64,000 bases of DNA, from the NCBI GenBank assembly GCA_031367345.1, contig JANLPR010000045.1:62001-126000 (forward strand), read 5' to 3'. The stretch is from JADKIH01 sp031367345. Lineage in GTDB: Bacteria > Bacteroidota > Bacteroidia > AKYH767-A > 2013-40CM-41-45. Positions 25,589-34,609 of the stretch are shown piece after piece. The notes under the pieces are model-generated. The model saw only the letters and a program-made list of their open reading frames with translations. It did no database searches and was not told the DNA's origin. The stretch's first letter is position 1. Each line of letters opens with the position of its first letter. Position numbers and translations under genes: made by a program.

Positions 25589-26433
25589 TGAATATTTTAA
25601 CTTTCGACCTAGAAGATTGGTTTCACATTCTTGACTATAACGAAACGTCACATCCTTCACATTGGATTACGTTTGAGTCTCGCATTGAAAATAACACAAA
25701 CCGAATTTTGGATTTATTGGATAAGCATAATCAAAAAGCTACTTTTTTTTGTTTAGGCTGGATTGCTCAGAAATATCCGCAACTTATTCATAAAATTGCA
25801 ACGAAGCATGAAATCGCTTGCCATTCTATGAATCATCAATTAATCCCATCACAATCAAAAGAACAATTTATTGATGATCTAAAATTATCTTTATCAATTC
25901 TTGAAAATATTATTGGAAGGAAAGTTACGATATATCGCGCTCCAGGATTTTCAATTGGTAAGGAGAATTTGTATGTTTTTAAAGAGCTTTCTAAATTAAA
26001 TATTACTGTCGACTGTTCTATTTTTCCGGCCAAAAGAAATCATGGCGGCATTGAGAAATTTCCTTTTAAATCACCTTGTCGTATAATTGGTGAGGATTTC
26101 GATATACTGGAATTTCCAGTAAATACTATTTCATTTTTTAGTAAACAAATTATCTTCTCTGGTGGTGGATATTTTCGTTTATTACCTTATTTTTTTATCA
26201 AATCTAGAATGAAAAATGCAAATTATGTAATGACTTATTTTCATCCACGTGATTTTGATCCGAGGCAGCCAATGTTAAAAGGGCTTCCATTAAAACGTAA
26301 GTTTATGAGTTATGTGGGATTGAGTTCTTCATTTCGTAAATTGGATTTTATGCTTAGAGATTTTGATTTTGTAACAGTTGGCGAAGCAGCTACTAGTTTG
26401 TCATTGGAAAAATTGCCTGTGGTAAAGTATTAA
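25588..26433 (+). CDS. Polysaccharide deacetylase, XrtA-associated DUF3473 type
   Basis: A carbohydrate esterase 4-type N-deacetylase of about 281 residues. The start ILTFDLEDWFHI supplies the catalytic Asp-Asp/Glu pair (near 5-9); ATFFCLGWIAQKYPQLI near 50-66, HEIACHSMNHQ near 73-83 with the metal-binding His residues, YRAPGFSI near 112-119 and the C-terminal MTYFHPRDFDPRQP near 212-225 complete the NodB plus DUF3473 pattern. ATG 25588 overlaps the previous stop (TGATG); a TTG one codon earlier also exists. Related proteins elsewhere belong to exosortase-linked exopolysaccharide loci, but no exosortase is visible here. It would expose free amino groups on the polymer. Confidence 0.88.
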   Translation: MNILTFDLEDWFHILDYNETSHPSHWITFESRIENNTNRILDLLDKHNQKATFFCLGWIAQKYPQLIHKIATKHEIACHSMNHQLIPSQSKEQFIDDLKLSLSILENIIGRKVTIYRAPGFSIGKENLYVFKELSKLNITVDCSIFPAKRNHGGIEKFPFKSPCRIIGEDFDILEFPVNTISFFSKQIIFSGGGYFRLLPYFFIKSRMKNANYVMTYFHPRDFDPRQPMLKGLPLKRKFMSYVGLSSSFRKLDFMLRDFDFVTVGEAATSLSLEKLPVVKY

Positions 26434-26465
26434 AGATTTTCTGTTATTTGATTCGATAAACTAAT

Positions 26466-26473
26466 TATATTCG
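26466..26473 (+). promoter_or_regulatory. Candidate -7 element for the Wzi-like gene
   Basis: TATATTCG fits TAnnTTcG and lies 35 bp before the ATG at 26509. A TTTG occurs at 26447-26450, but the spacer is only 15 nt, shorter than the usual 19, so the match is partial. Confidence 0.35.
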
Positions 26474-26508
26474 CTAAGCATTTTATCCGTTGCATCTATT
26501 GAAGCCAT

Positions 26509-28107
26509 ATGTCGCTAAAAAAATTTATCAATTTTGTTTTTATGTGTTTTTTTGTTCAAACTAGCTTTGGACAAGAGTCAGTTTTTACTCTGAACAGAGA
26601 TGTAAATCAACGGTTGGGAGTTTACATTAATAGTGACACAACCGGATTTCATAGTAGTTTGATGCCTTATTTGGTAAATGATCTTGGGCAAATTGTTGAC
26701 CTTGATTCTTTGTATCAACCTATGGTCAGTGATAGTAGATTCTCTAAAACATGGGTAGGTAGAAAGCTTTTCTCTGAACATTTTTTGTATGTTGATGCCG
26801 ACGACATTAAATTATCAGTGGATCCTGTATTTAACTTTCAACTTGCAAAAGAAAAAGGAAATAGCAATACCCTTTTTGTTAATACTAAAGGAATACTTGT
26901 TCAAGGAAATGTTCACAATAAATTTTATTTTTATACCGGATTTCATGAAAATCAAGCACGTTATGCCACTTACATTGACAGTACTGTTCACCAATATAAT
27001 GTCGTTCCAGGACAAGGCGTGGTAAAATATTTACCAAAAAACGAATTCGACTTTTCTCAATCAACAGGTGGTATTGGATACCGACTCGACAAACATTTCG
27101 ATTTTCTACTTGCTCAGGATAAACTTTTTATTGGTGACGGTTATCGTTCACTTTTGTTGTCAGACAATGCTTATAGTTTTCCTTTTTTGAGAATGAATAT
27201 GACTTTTTGGAAATTTAAATATACTGTTATTTATGCTGTTTATCGCGACCTTCAACAAGCTCCTGATCCTAATATTGGGTACTATAAAAAATACAATACC
27301 ACTCATAATCTAGATTTGAATATCGGGAAGAAAAATAAAATTACTATCAGTATTTTTGAAACTGTTATGTGGAAACCCGCTGCTTCAAGAGGTTATGAAT
27401 TGGCATATTTAAATCCGGTATTATTTATTAGACCGGTAGAAAATTCATTAGGTTCTCCTGACAATGTACTGTTGGGTTCGAATTTTAAATGGAAAATCAA
27501 TGGACATAATTCTATTTATGGACAATTGATGCTTGATGAATTTTTGCTCAATGAAGTACGATCAGGTAACGGTTGGTGGGGAAACAAGCAAGGTGTTCAG
27601 CTGGGATATAAAACGCTGGATGTATTTAAGATTAAAAATTTAAATTTTCAAAGTGAAATAAATATGGTTAGACCATATACATATTCTCATCGTTCTTCAG
27701 AGCAAAGTTATACTCACTATAATCAAGCATTGGCGCATCCTCTTGGATCTAATTTTATAGAATCTGTTTCTTTTGTTAATTATCGTTACAAAAACATTTT
27801 CGCAGAAATTAAAATTCAAATTGCAAAAATGGGCCGTGATACAGCAGGAGTAAATTTAGGTAATAATATTTTCGATAATTATGATACGCGGAATTCTGAA
27901 TATGGGCATCGCCTTTTTGATGGATTAGCGAGTAATTTGAAACAAGTGGATCTTCGATTAAATTATTTGATAAATCCGAAGACAAATTTTGTTATTGAGG
28001 CCGGAGTAAACATTAGGAAATTTAGCAATAGTCTGAATAATGATTCAGCTACAATTTTTTATTTTGGAATTAAAACAGCTTTGGAAAATTATTATTTCGA
28101 TTATTAA
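26509..28107 (+). CDS. Outer-membrane Wzi-like capsule assembly / RemB-like protein
   Basis: A 532-residue protein with a signal peptide (about 1-22, ending TSFGQ) and a beta-barrel-like body. Features such as RLGVYINSDTTGFHSSLMPYL near 30-50, FLLAQDKLFIGDGYRSLLLSDNAYSFPFLRMN near 203-234 and AYLNPVLFIRPVENSLGSPDNVLLG near 302-326 are shared, as far as I recall, with Wzi-type capsule proteins and with RemB of gliding Bacteroidota ('G.G...LL.S....P.L' is the lectin-barrel pattern). Wzi anchors capsule at the cell surface; RemB contributes to surface motility. Its place inside the polysaccharide locus favours a Wzi-like role. It is separated from the next gene by 368 bp. Confidence 0.78.
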   Translation: MSLKKFINFVFMCFFVQTSFGQESVFTLNRDVNQRLGVYINSDTTGFHSSLMPYLVNDLGQIVDLDSLYQPMVSDSRFSKTWVGRKLFSEHFLYVDADDIKLSVDPVFNFQLAKEKGNSNTLFVNTKGILVQGNVHNKFYFYTGFHENQARYATYIDSTVHQYNVVPGQGVVKYLPKNEFDFSQSTGGIGYRLDKHFDFLLAQDKLFIGDGYRSLLLSDNAYSFPFLRMNMTFWKFKYTVIYAVYRDLQQAPDPNIGYYKKYNTTHNLDLNIGKKNKITISIFETVMWKPAASRGYELAYLNPVLFIRPVENSLGSPDNVLLGSNFKWKINGHNSIYGQLMLDEFLLNEVRSGNGWWGNKQGVQLGYKTLDVFKIKNLNFQSEINMVRPYTYSHRSSEQSYTHYNQALAHPLGSNFIESVSFVNYRYKNIFAEIKIQIAKMGRDTAGVNLGNNIFDNYDTRNSEYGHRLFDGLASNLKQVDLRLNYLINPKTNFVIEAGVNIRKFSNSLNNDSATIFYFGIKTALENYYFDY

Positions 28108-28475
28108 GTCCAATATAATTAATCTACGGAAAATGCTATTGGTACAAATCGGTTCAGTCGAACGCAACATTTGATCTAGTTGCTTTTTTTAATAATATTT
28201 TCAGAATTCAGTGATTGATATTCCTGTAACTGAATACAGGGGCTCTCTTTTTATCTTGTCAATCTTCTTTTTATTTTATCAGGATTTGATAATTACCTGC
28301 TGGATTACCAGTTTTAACTCTTTTTATCCGGCAAACAAGTTTAATTTTCATCAAATTACAGTGTATTTTGCCTATGTATTTCTAACATTAAGCTATTAAA
28401 GAAAAACTGCAACCAAGCACGATCCTTTTAGTATAAACTGAGCTATGAACTGTTAGTTCAATTTGCCATCAAACT
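28108..28475 (+). other. 368-bp gap with a possible weak terminator
   Basis: No convincing gene. A 5-bp stem GCAAC/GTTGC (28164-28168 with 28179-28183) followed by seven T residues (28184-28190) could end the Wzi-like transcript, but the stem is short. CCTGTA/TACAGG forms another small hairpin around 28222-28239. A 62-codon open frame (28211-28399) is hydrophobic and AT-rich with no recognisable features and is not called. No full promoter match was found before wecB. Confidence 0.4.
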
Positions 28476-29606
28476 ATGACTTCAAAAAAAGTTAATTTAT
28501 TATTTGTTTTTGGTACAAGACCGGAAGCAATTAAGTTGGCCCCACTTATCAAAGAATTTAAAAGACGAGAAGAGTTTAACACGTTCGTTTGTGTTACTGC
28601 TCAGCATCGTCAAATGTTAGATCAGGTGTTAACTTTTTTTGAAATAATTCCAGACTTCGATCTGGATATTATGGTTAATGATCAAACTCTTTTTGATGTA
28701 ACTGCAAATGCTTTGGTGAAATTAGAAAAAGTGTTGAATGATTGTCAACCTGATTGTGTTTTTGTTCAAGGTGATACAACAACTGCTTTTGTAGGTGCGC
28801 TAGCTGCTTATTATAAAAAAGTAAAAGTTGCGCATATCGAAGCTGGACTTCGTAGTCATAACAAATATTCTCCTTTTCCGGAAGAAATGAATCGTACTCT
28901 TGCCGGACATATTGCTGATTATCATTTTACCCCAACACCTCAAGCTGTTGTTCATTTAAAAAATGAAAATATTCATGACAATGTGTTTGATGTAGGTAAT
29001 ACTGTGATTGATGCGCTCTTTTTAGGATTAGAGCAAACGAAAAAACGAAAATCAAAAGTTGATTTTTCATTTTTACGAGCTGATAAAAAAATGGTGCTGA
29101 TTACCGGACATCGTCGTGAAAGTTTCGGGAATCCATTTGAAAATATTTGTACTTCTATTGCTAGGTTAGCAAATAAATATCCTGATGTCGACTTTTTATA
29201 TCCTATGCACCTCAATCCGAATGTTCGTGAACCGGTGAATAGATTGTTGTCGGGAAAAAATAATGTTCATCTTATTGAACCACTCGAATATCCTGAATTT
29301 ATCACAATGATAGAACGCTCTGCCATTGTACTTACTGATTCCGGTGGCTTGCAAGAGGAGGCGCCTTCTTTAGGTAAACCTGTTTTAGTTATGAGAGAAG
29401 TAACAGAACGAATGGAAGGTGTTGAAGCAGGTACGGCGAAATTGGTAGGTACAGATATAGAATTAATTGTTTCGGAAATAAGTAAATTGTTGGATGACAC
29501 TGCCTACTATGAGAAAATGGCTAAAGCGGTTAATCCTTATGGTGACGGAACATCGTGTGTAAAAATTGCTGATATTATTTATCAGTTATTCTCTAAATTA
29601 AAATAA
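28476..29606 (+). CDS. wecB: UDP-N-acetylglucosamine 2-epimerase (non-hydrolysing)
   Basis: Converts UDP-GlcNAc to UDP-ManNAc. The 376-residue protein has the family signature FGTRPEAIKLAPLI near 9-22, TAQHRQMLDQVL near 41-52, VQGDTTTAFVGALAAYY near 93-109, HIEAGLRSHNKYSPFPEEMNR near 116-136 (read as HIEAGLRS and PFPEEMNR), LITGHRRESFGNPF near 207-220 and DSGGLQEEAPSLGKPVLVMR near 290-309. It is followed 6 bp later by wecC, so the two form a UDP-ManNAcA pathway. Their location inside the polysaccharide region indicates that ManNAcA, or a sugar derived from it, is part of the polymer. Confidence 0.96.
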   Translation: MTSKKVNLLFVFGTRPEAIKLAPLIKEFKRREEFNTFVCVTAQHRQMLDQVLTFFEIIPDFDLDIMVNDQTLFDVTANALVKLEKVLNDCQPDCVFVQGDTTTAFVGALAAYYKKVKVAHIEAGLRSHNKYSPFPEEMNRTLAGHIADYHFTPTPQAVVHLKNENIHDNVFDVGNTVIDALFLGLEQTKKRKSKVDFSFLRADKKMVLITGHRRESFGNPFENICTSIARLANKYPDVDFLYPMHLNPNVREPVNRLLSGKNNVHLIEPLEYPEFITMIERSAIVLTDSGGLQEEAPSLGKPVLVMREVTERMEGVEAGTAKLVGTDIELIVSEISKLLDDTAYYEKMAKAVNPYGDGTSCVKIADIIYQLFSKLK

Positions 29607-29612
29607 TTCAAA

Positions 29613-30815
29613 ATGCAAGTAACAATAATGGGTTTGGGGTATATTGGCCTACCAACAGCTGCACTAATTGCAAGTAAAGGAATTGTAGTTAATGGTGTTG
29701 ATGTAAATAAAAATGTCGTTGATACAATTAACAAAGGGAAAATTCACATTGTTGAACCGGATCTTGATGGATTAGTTCATTATGCTGTATTGAAAAAATA
29801 TTTAACTGCATCAACTAAAGTGAAAGCATCTGATGTTTTTTTGATTGCAGTTCCTACACCATTTAAAAAAGATAATCAACCGGACCTTTCTTTTGTTGAA
29901 AAAGCCACTAAGATGGTTATTCCTCATTTGAAGTCGGGCAATTTATTTATTATTGAATCTACCAGTCCTGTTGGAACCACAGAAAAAATGTCTAAGTTAA
30001 TTTTCAAAGAACGTCCGGAATTGAAAGACAAAATTTGGATTGCCTATTGCCCTGAAAGAGTTTTACCAGGTAGTGTTATTTATGAATTGCAGCAAAACGA
30101 TCGTGTTATTGGCGGTATAGATTTGCCTTCCACTGAGGCTGCTTATAATTTTTATGGAAAATTTGTAAAAGGAAATTTACATAGAACAAATTCTCGTACC
30201 GCTGAAATGTGCAAACTTGTAGAGAATGCTTTTCGAGATGTAAATATTGCTTTTGCCAATGAGTTGTCGATGATTTGTGATAAAGCTAAAATTAATGTGA
30301 ATGAGTTGATAGATTTAGCTTGTAAACACCCACGAGTTCGAATCTTGAAACCAGGACCGGGAGTAGGTGGTCATTGTATTGCTGTAGATCCCTGGTTTAT
30401 TGTTTCTGAATTTCCGAAGGAAGCAAAAATTATTAAACAAGCCAGACTCACAAATAATCATAAAAAGGATTGGGTGATTGAAAAGATTAATGAAAACATT
30501 AAAAAATTTTCAAAATCTTCCGGAAGAATTCCAAAGGTTGCTTGCATGGGACTTTCTTATAAAGCAGATATAGACGATTTACGTGAATCACCTGCTTTAG
30601 ATATATTCAAGGAATTAGAAAAAAGTGGACACCAAGTTTTGGCGGTGGAACCAAATTTACGTCGACACCCAAAAATTGAAATTACCGATACATTGAGAGC
30701 AATTTCGGAAGCCGATATATTGGTTTTTTTAGTTGCTCATAAAGAATTTTCAACGCTTGTATTACCAACAGGAAAAATAATCCTTGATTACTGTGGAGTG
30801 CAATTTAAAAGATAG
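29613..30815 (+). CDS. wecC: UDP-N-acetyl-D-mannosamine dehydrogenase
   Basis: Oxidises UDP-ManNAc twice with NAD to UDP-ManNAcA, a uronic acid donor. N-terminal Rossmann motif GLGYIGLPTA at about 6-15; IAVPTPF near 80-86; ESTSPVGTTEKM near 111-122; CPERVLPG near 144-151; and the catalytic-Cys segment GPGVGGHCIAVDPWF near 247-261 (Cys about 254). The C-terminal domain (about 290-400) has GLSYKADIDDLRESPALDI. The 400-residue length matches WecC. Because it directly follows wecB, the substrate assignment is stronger than for a lone UDP-sugar dehydrogenase. It is 12 bp upstream of the second flippase. Confidence 0.94.
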   Translation: MQVTIMGLGYIGLPTAALIASKGIVVNGVDVNKNVVDTINKGKIHIVEPDLDGLVHYAVLKKYLTASTKVKASDVFLIAVPTPFKKDNQPDLSFVEKATKMVIPHLKSGNLFIIESTSPVGTTEKMSKLIFKERPELKDKIWIAYCPERVLPGSVIYELQQNDRVIGGIDLPSTEAAYNFYGKFVKGNLHRTNSRTAEMCKLVENAFRDVNIAFANELSMICDKAKINVNELIDLACKHPRVRILKPGPGVGGHCIAVDPWFIVSEFPKEAKIIKQARLTNNHKKDWVIEKINENIKKFSKSSGRIPKVACMGLSYKADIDDLRESPALDIFKELEKSGHQVLAVEPNLRRHPKIEITDTLRAISEADILVFLVAHKEFSTLVLPTGKIILDYCGVQFKR

Positions 30816-30827
30816 GATTTTACACCA

Positions 30828-32135
30828 ATGGTGAAACATCAACTTATCGATGAATTTAAGAGATCAGGAAAACCAGATAAGTCTGTTTTCCAAACTTTAA
30901 TTTTTCGAGTTCTTGGTTTAGGACTAATTTTATTACTTCAAATTTTGTTGGCCCGTCTTATGGGTCCAAAAAATTACGGAGACTACACTATTATTGTTAC
31001 GGTAATTAATATTGGTTTAGTTGTAAGTGTTTTTGGATTTGATTCTTCTGTACAGAGATTTCTTCCCTATTCATTGCAATCAAACAAACTTTCAAAAGCT
31101 AATGGTTTTTTAAAGTTTAGTGGAGTTGCGGTTTTTCTTTCTTCTCTCGGATGCGCTATTTTATTATTTGGCTTCTTACTTATTAAATCGAAAAGTTTTA
31201 ATAGCTCTTTCAATGAAGGACTTTTCTGGGGAATATTTGCTTTGCCAGTTTTAGCTTTCTCAATTAGAGCAAGCGCCATTCTTCGGTCGATCAAAATGAT
31301 TAAATTGTCGTTGCTTCCAACTTATTTTTTATTCCCGCTATTGATGGGGATTAGTTGTTGGTATTATTTTTCTATTTATCACAAACTCACAGTTGATGCT
31401 GTAATGCTAATTAGCCTATGTGTTTCTATTTTTATTTACCTCTTTATAAATCGTCGTAAATCAATTTGGATCAAAGAAGTATTGCCGGAAGTAGATGCTG
31501 AATACGATAGAAAACTTTGGTTAAGTGTATCTTCTGTGCTATTGCTTACTACTCTCTTGGATTTGATATTGAAACAGTCTGATATTTTGATGGTAGGATA
31601 TTTTCTTGGTAATACAAAAGCCGGAGTGTATAGTGTTGCAGCGAAACTTGCAACATTAGCGGCGCTAGGGTTAGCAGTGGCCGATTATGTAATTATGCCC
31701 AAAATTTCTTCATTGTATGAATCGAAGCAATTAGGTAAACTCCAACAAACAATTCGTGCAGCCGCATTTCAGATCTTGAGTATTTCACTTCCGGTAATTG
31801 CCGGACTAATGATTTTCGGGAAATTTATTCTTAATTTTTTTGGCAAAACGTATCAAGAAGCATATTTTCCTTTACTCGTTTTACTTATCGGTCAATTTAT
31901 TAATGCGATTACAGGAATGGTAGGTGGACTTATGACCATGACCGGACATCAACGACAGTTTTTTATTTTTTATTTCTGCGCAATCCTACTTCAATTTGGG
32001 TTGAATGTAGTTTTGATTAATCAATTAGGAATTATTGGTGCATCCTTAGGAACTTCATTAGCAATGGTCTTTCTAAACGTCTGTGCTTACCGTTTCGTAA
32101 AGCGAAAATTGAAAATAAGAGCGGGTATTTTATAG
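30828..32135 (+). CDS. Polysaccharide flippase (Wzx-like), copy 2
   Basis: A 435-residue membrane protein with about 12-14 hydrophobic helices, of the same MOP/PST superfamily as 18637-19980 but clearly divergent from it. Diagnostic pieces: VFQTLIFRVLGLGLILLLQILLARLMGPKNYGDYTI near 20-55 (shown only in part: LLARLMGPKNYGDYTI), KQSDILMVGYFLGNTKAGVYSVAAKLA near 240-266, and a C-terminal MTMTGHQRQFFIFYFCAILLQ. It lies 12 bp after wecC, so it may export the ManNAcA-containing unit. A polymerase-like gene follows. Confidence 0.87.
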   Translation: MVKHQLIDEFKRSGKPDKSVFQTLIFRVLGLGLILLLQILLARLMGPKNYGDYTIIVTVINIGLVVSVFGFDSSVQRFLPYSLQSNKLSKANGFLKFSGVAVFLSSLGCAILLFGFLLIKSKSFNSSFNEGLFWGIFALPVLAFSIRASAILRSIKMIKLSLLPTYFLFPLLMGISCWYYFSIYHKLTVDAVMLISLCVSIFIYLFINRRKSIWIKEVLPEVDAEYDRKLWLSVSSVLLLTTLLDLILKQSDILMVGYFLGNTKAGVYSVAAKLATLAALGLAVADYVIMPKISSLYESKQLGKLQQTIRAAAFQILSISLPVIAGLMIFGKFILNFFGKTYQEAYFPLLVLLIGQFINAITGMVGGLMTMTGHQRQFFIFYFCAILLQFGLNVVLINQLGIIGASLGTSLAMVFLNVCAYRFVKRKLKIRAGIL

Positions 32136-32168
32136 CCTTTTTCTAAGCGACCGACTAATTGATTTTTG

Positions 32169-32176
32169 TATCTTCG
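32169..32176 (+). promoter_or_regulatory. Candidate -7 element before the second polymerase-like gene
   Basis: TATCTTCG lies 33 bp downstream of the flippase stop and 85 bp upstream of ATG 32262. Its presence argues against the far-upstream TTG at 32166 as the true start of that gene, because translation would then begin inside the promoter. No TTTG box stands at the right distance. Confidence 0.4.
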
Positions 32177-32261
32177 GGCTTCAAATCCTTCTATTATTTT
32201 GATTTCAACTATTACATTGGCGTCTTTAAGTTTGAACAATGAGGAAATTCGATCCAATACT

Positions 32262-33461
32262 ATGGACCGAATTTTATTAGTGTTTTTAGTTTTCAGTATT
32301 TTTTTTGAATCTAATTTGCCGAATATTTATGGAGCAAGTACTCCTTTTGTTTTATTCGGAATTACTTTTTTATATTTAGCAGTTGCACGATTGAAAACTT
32401 TAGTGCGACTGTTTTCAGGAAAATATTTTATTATTTCAATTGCCTTTGCTGTTGTTTGTGTATTCATGGAGACATTGCATCCATTTCCAAATTACGATTT
32501 TATTTCCCGTTATATTAATATGGTTTTGGGTTTGTTTTGTATCGTCGCACTTTGTAAAGACAGATTTGCTATCGATCTAGTTTTGTTTTCATTCATTCTT
32601 GCTAGTGCCATTCAGTCAATAATGATGATTACAGGTACTGCACCCATGATGAATAATCTTTCAGCTCAAGGATTTTCAGACGCATCTCATGCACGCTTAA
32701 TGGCCTTTGAAGAATTTTATTTAAGAGGAAACTTAAACGATATTTCTTATTTCTCCTCCATCGGTTCAATTATTGGAATTATTTGGGCTTACTATGAAGA
32801 GGTAAAGTGGAAAAAGTTTATCATCGTTGCATTGACTCTGCCTTCTATTTTAGGAGTTTTTTTGCCAGCCTCTCGTACTGGTGCTGTTATTTTTTTCGCA
32901 AGCTTTCTCTTGTTTATTTATAAATCGAAAATAAAATTTCGAAAATATGTATTTGCAATACCGATATTATTTATTTTCCTTGTAATGATTGTTCCCGAAG
33001 TTGTTTGGGTAAGATTATCTTCTCTTGTAAGAGTAAGCGAATTGCAAAATGAAGATAGTCGTACAAAAGTATATATTGCAGTATTGAAAAATATAGACCA
33101 GTATTTTTTGAGTGGTGTTGGGTCTGGAAATTATTGGCATGGTTGGGCTGTAAATGCCGGTATTACAAATCGCTTCACAACCGATATTGCAATGGCTGCG
33201 CACAATGCCTTTTTTCAAGTATGGATCTATTGGGGATTGCCTGCTTTAATTTCTTTTATTTATATAATGAATGTTTTTTCAAAAGCTCTCGATAAAAATG
33301 TTGCCGGTGACCGAAGAAAAACGTGTATTTATATTTTTATTATGATTATTCCAATGATCTTTTTATTCTACCACTCGTTTTATCATAAAACTTTTTCTAT
33401 CGGACTTGGTTTGCTTCTAAGTTTACGATTTTGGAAAATTGAGCACTCTAAATTTATTTAA
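32262..33461 (+). CDS. O-antigen polymerase/ligase-like membrane protein, copy 2
   Basis: About 399 residues from ATG 32262 with ten or more hydrophobic helices. The frame is open back to TTG 32166, but that region overlaps a candidate promoter and has no membrane helix. The Wzy_C-like region is present: FLPASRTGAVIFFASFLLF, then ...DQYFLSGVGSGNYWHGWAVNAG and MAAHNAFFQVWIYWGLPALISF, giving the 'S R', 'G.G..N' and 'HN' residues typical of O-antigen ligase and polymerase proteins. It pairs with the second flippase, as copy 1 pairs with the first, so the region may contain two polymer-assembly sets. The substrate is unknown. Confidence 0.8.
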   Translation: MDRILLVFLVFSIFFESNLPNIYGASTPFVLFGITFLYLAVARLKTLVRLFSGKYFIISIAFAVVCVFMETLHPFPNYDFISRYINMVLGLFCIVALCKDRFAIDLVLFSFILASAIQSIMMITGTAPMMNNLSAQGFSDASHARLMAFEEFYLRGNLNDISYFSSIGSIIGIIWAYYEEVKWKKFIIVALTLPSILGVFLPASRTGAVIFFASFLLFIYKSKIKFRKYVFAIPILFIFLVMIVPEVVWVRLSSLVRVSELQNEDSRTKVYIAVLKNIDQYFLSGVGSGNYWHGWAVNAGITNRFTTDIAMAAHNAFFQVWIYWGLPALISFIYIMNVFSKALDKNVAGDRRKTCIYIFIMIIPMIFLFYHSFYHKTFSIGLGLLLSLRFWKIEHSKFI

Positions 33462-33462
33462 G

Positions 33463-34581
33463 ATGCCAACTAATAAATTCTACTTAGCATTTGTTATTGG
33501 TTCCATGAAATTCGGAGGAGCCGAACGTGCAATATTAAATTTAGTAAATGCATTATGCAAAATGGGATATCAAATTGATTTGGTATTGATAGATGGTAAA
33601 GGTGAGTTTTTACCACTGATTAACGAAGAAGTTAAAGTTATAGATTTGCAGTCTAAACGTTCTGTATTTGCATTCCGAAAATTTTCAAAATATTTGAGTA
33701 AGAATAATCCGGATGGTGTTATTGCCATTCAAAATCACGTTCAATTAATGGTTTTAATTTGCACAATCATTTCAAAATATAAAGGAAAGATTGTCTTAAA
33801 TGAGCAAAGTACATTCTCTGAGAATTTGAATGGCCTAAAAGGTTTTTTCCAAAAGGGTTTAAGCAAAATTCTTTTTCCTATGGCTGATAAACTTATTACT
33901 GTTTCTGAAGGAGTAAAAGTGGATATGATCAGACATTTTCCACGGTTAACTGATAGAATTGAAGTAATTTATAATCCAATTGTAGCAACAAATGTTAGTC
34001 CTTCATCAAATTCTAGTCCGGATCATCCTTTTTTTAATAGTGATAAAAAAGTAATAATTGCTGCCGGACGGTTAACTAAAAGTAAGAATTTTGAATTGCT
34101 TATTAAAGCTTTTAGGTTGGTAAACAATAATAATGAATTTCATCTTCTTATTTTAGGTGATGGTGAGGAAAGGAATAATTTGATTTTGTTGGCAAAGAAA
34201 TTTAAGATCGATCATTTTGTTTCTTTACCAGGATTTGTAAGTGATCCGTTGACTTATTTTTCAAAAGCGGATTTATTTGTGTTAAGTTCTAATTTTGAAG
34301 GATTGCCAGGTGTTTTAATTGAAGCGCTATCGTGTGGTTGTAAAATAATAAGTACTAATTGCAATTTTGGTCCAAGTGAAATTCTTGAAAATGGTAAATT
34401 TGGTAGGTTAGTTCCAGTCAATAATGTTGATGCACTTGCGAAATCAATATTGCTTGCACTTTCTGAAAAAAATGATCCGTTCTTGTTGAAGAAGCGAGCA
34501 AATGATTTTAACATTGAAACAATTTCTTCGCGGTATGATGATTTTTTTAAAAAATTATTAGAAACATCGAATAGCGAGTAG
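33463..34581 (+). CDS. Glycosyltransferase family 4
   Basis: A GT4 enzyme of about 372 residues. SMKFGGAERAILNLVNALCKMGY near 10-32 is the acceptor-side N-terminus seen in WbnH/WcaL-like proteins. The donor-binding half has VIIAAGRLTKSKNFELLIKAFRLV near 198-221, LLILGDGEERNNLI near 228-241, LPGFVSDPLTYFSKADLFVLSSNFEG (LPGFVSDP near 256; SSNFEGLPGVLIEALSCG near 279-296), with the Glu pair of the EX7E motif (EGLPGVLIE). ATG 33463 lies 1 bp beyond the previous stop; a TTG at 33439 would overlap by 23 bp. Sugar specificity unknown. Confidence 0.88.
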   Translation: MPTNKFYLAFVIGSMKFGGAERAILNLVNALCKMGYQIDLVLIDGKGEFLPLINEEVKVIDLQSKRSVFAFRKFSKYLSKNNPDGVIAIQNHVQLMVLICTIISKYKGKIVLNEQSTFSENLNGLKGFFQKGLSKILFPMADKLITVSEGVKVDMIRHFPRLTDRIEVIYNPIVATNVSPSSNSSPDHPFFNSDKKVIIAAGRLTKSKNFELLIKAFRLVNNNNEFHLLILGDGEERNNLILLAKKFKIDHFVSLPGFVSDPLTYFSKADLFVLSSNFEGLPGVLIEALSCGCKIISTNCNFGPSEILENGKFGRLVPVNNVDALAKSILLALSEKNDPFLLKKRANDFNIETISSRYDDFFKKLLETSNSE

Positions 34582-34609
34582 ACTTTATTGCACCTCAGTG
34601 AAAAGTAAA

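Noticed and set aside
28211..28399. 62-codon hydrophobic open frame between the Wzi-like gene and wecB
   Set aside because: AT-rich intergenic sequence, biased to Phe/Ile/Tyr as random AT-rich DNA would be, no recognisable start context, motif or neighbour relation.
32166..32261. Upstream TTG start for the second polymerase-like protein
   Set aside because: The extra 32 codons begin at a candidate -7 promoter element, contain no membrane helix and would precede a normal first helix that starts right after ATG 32262.
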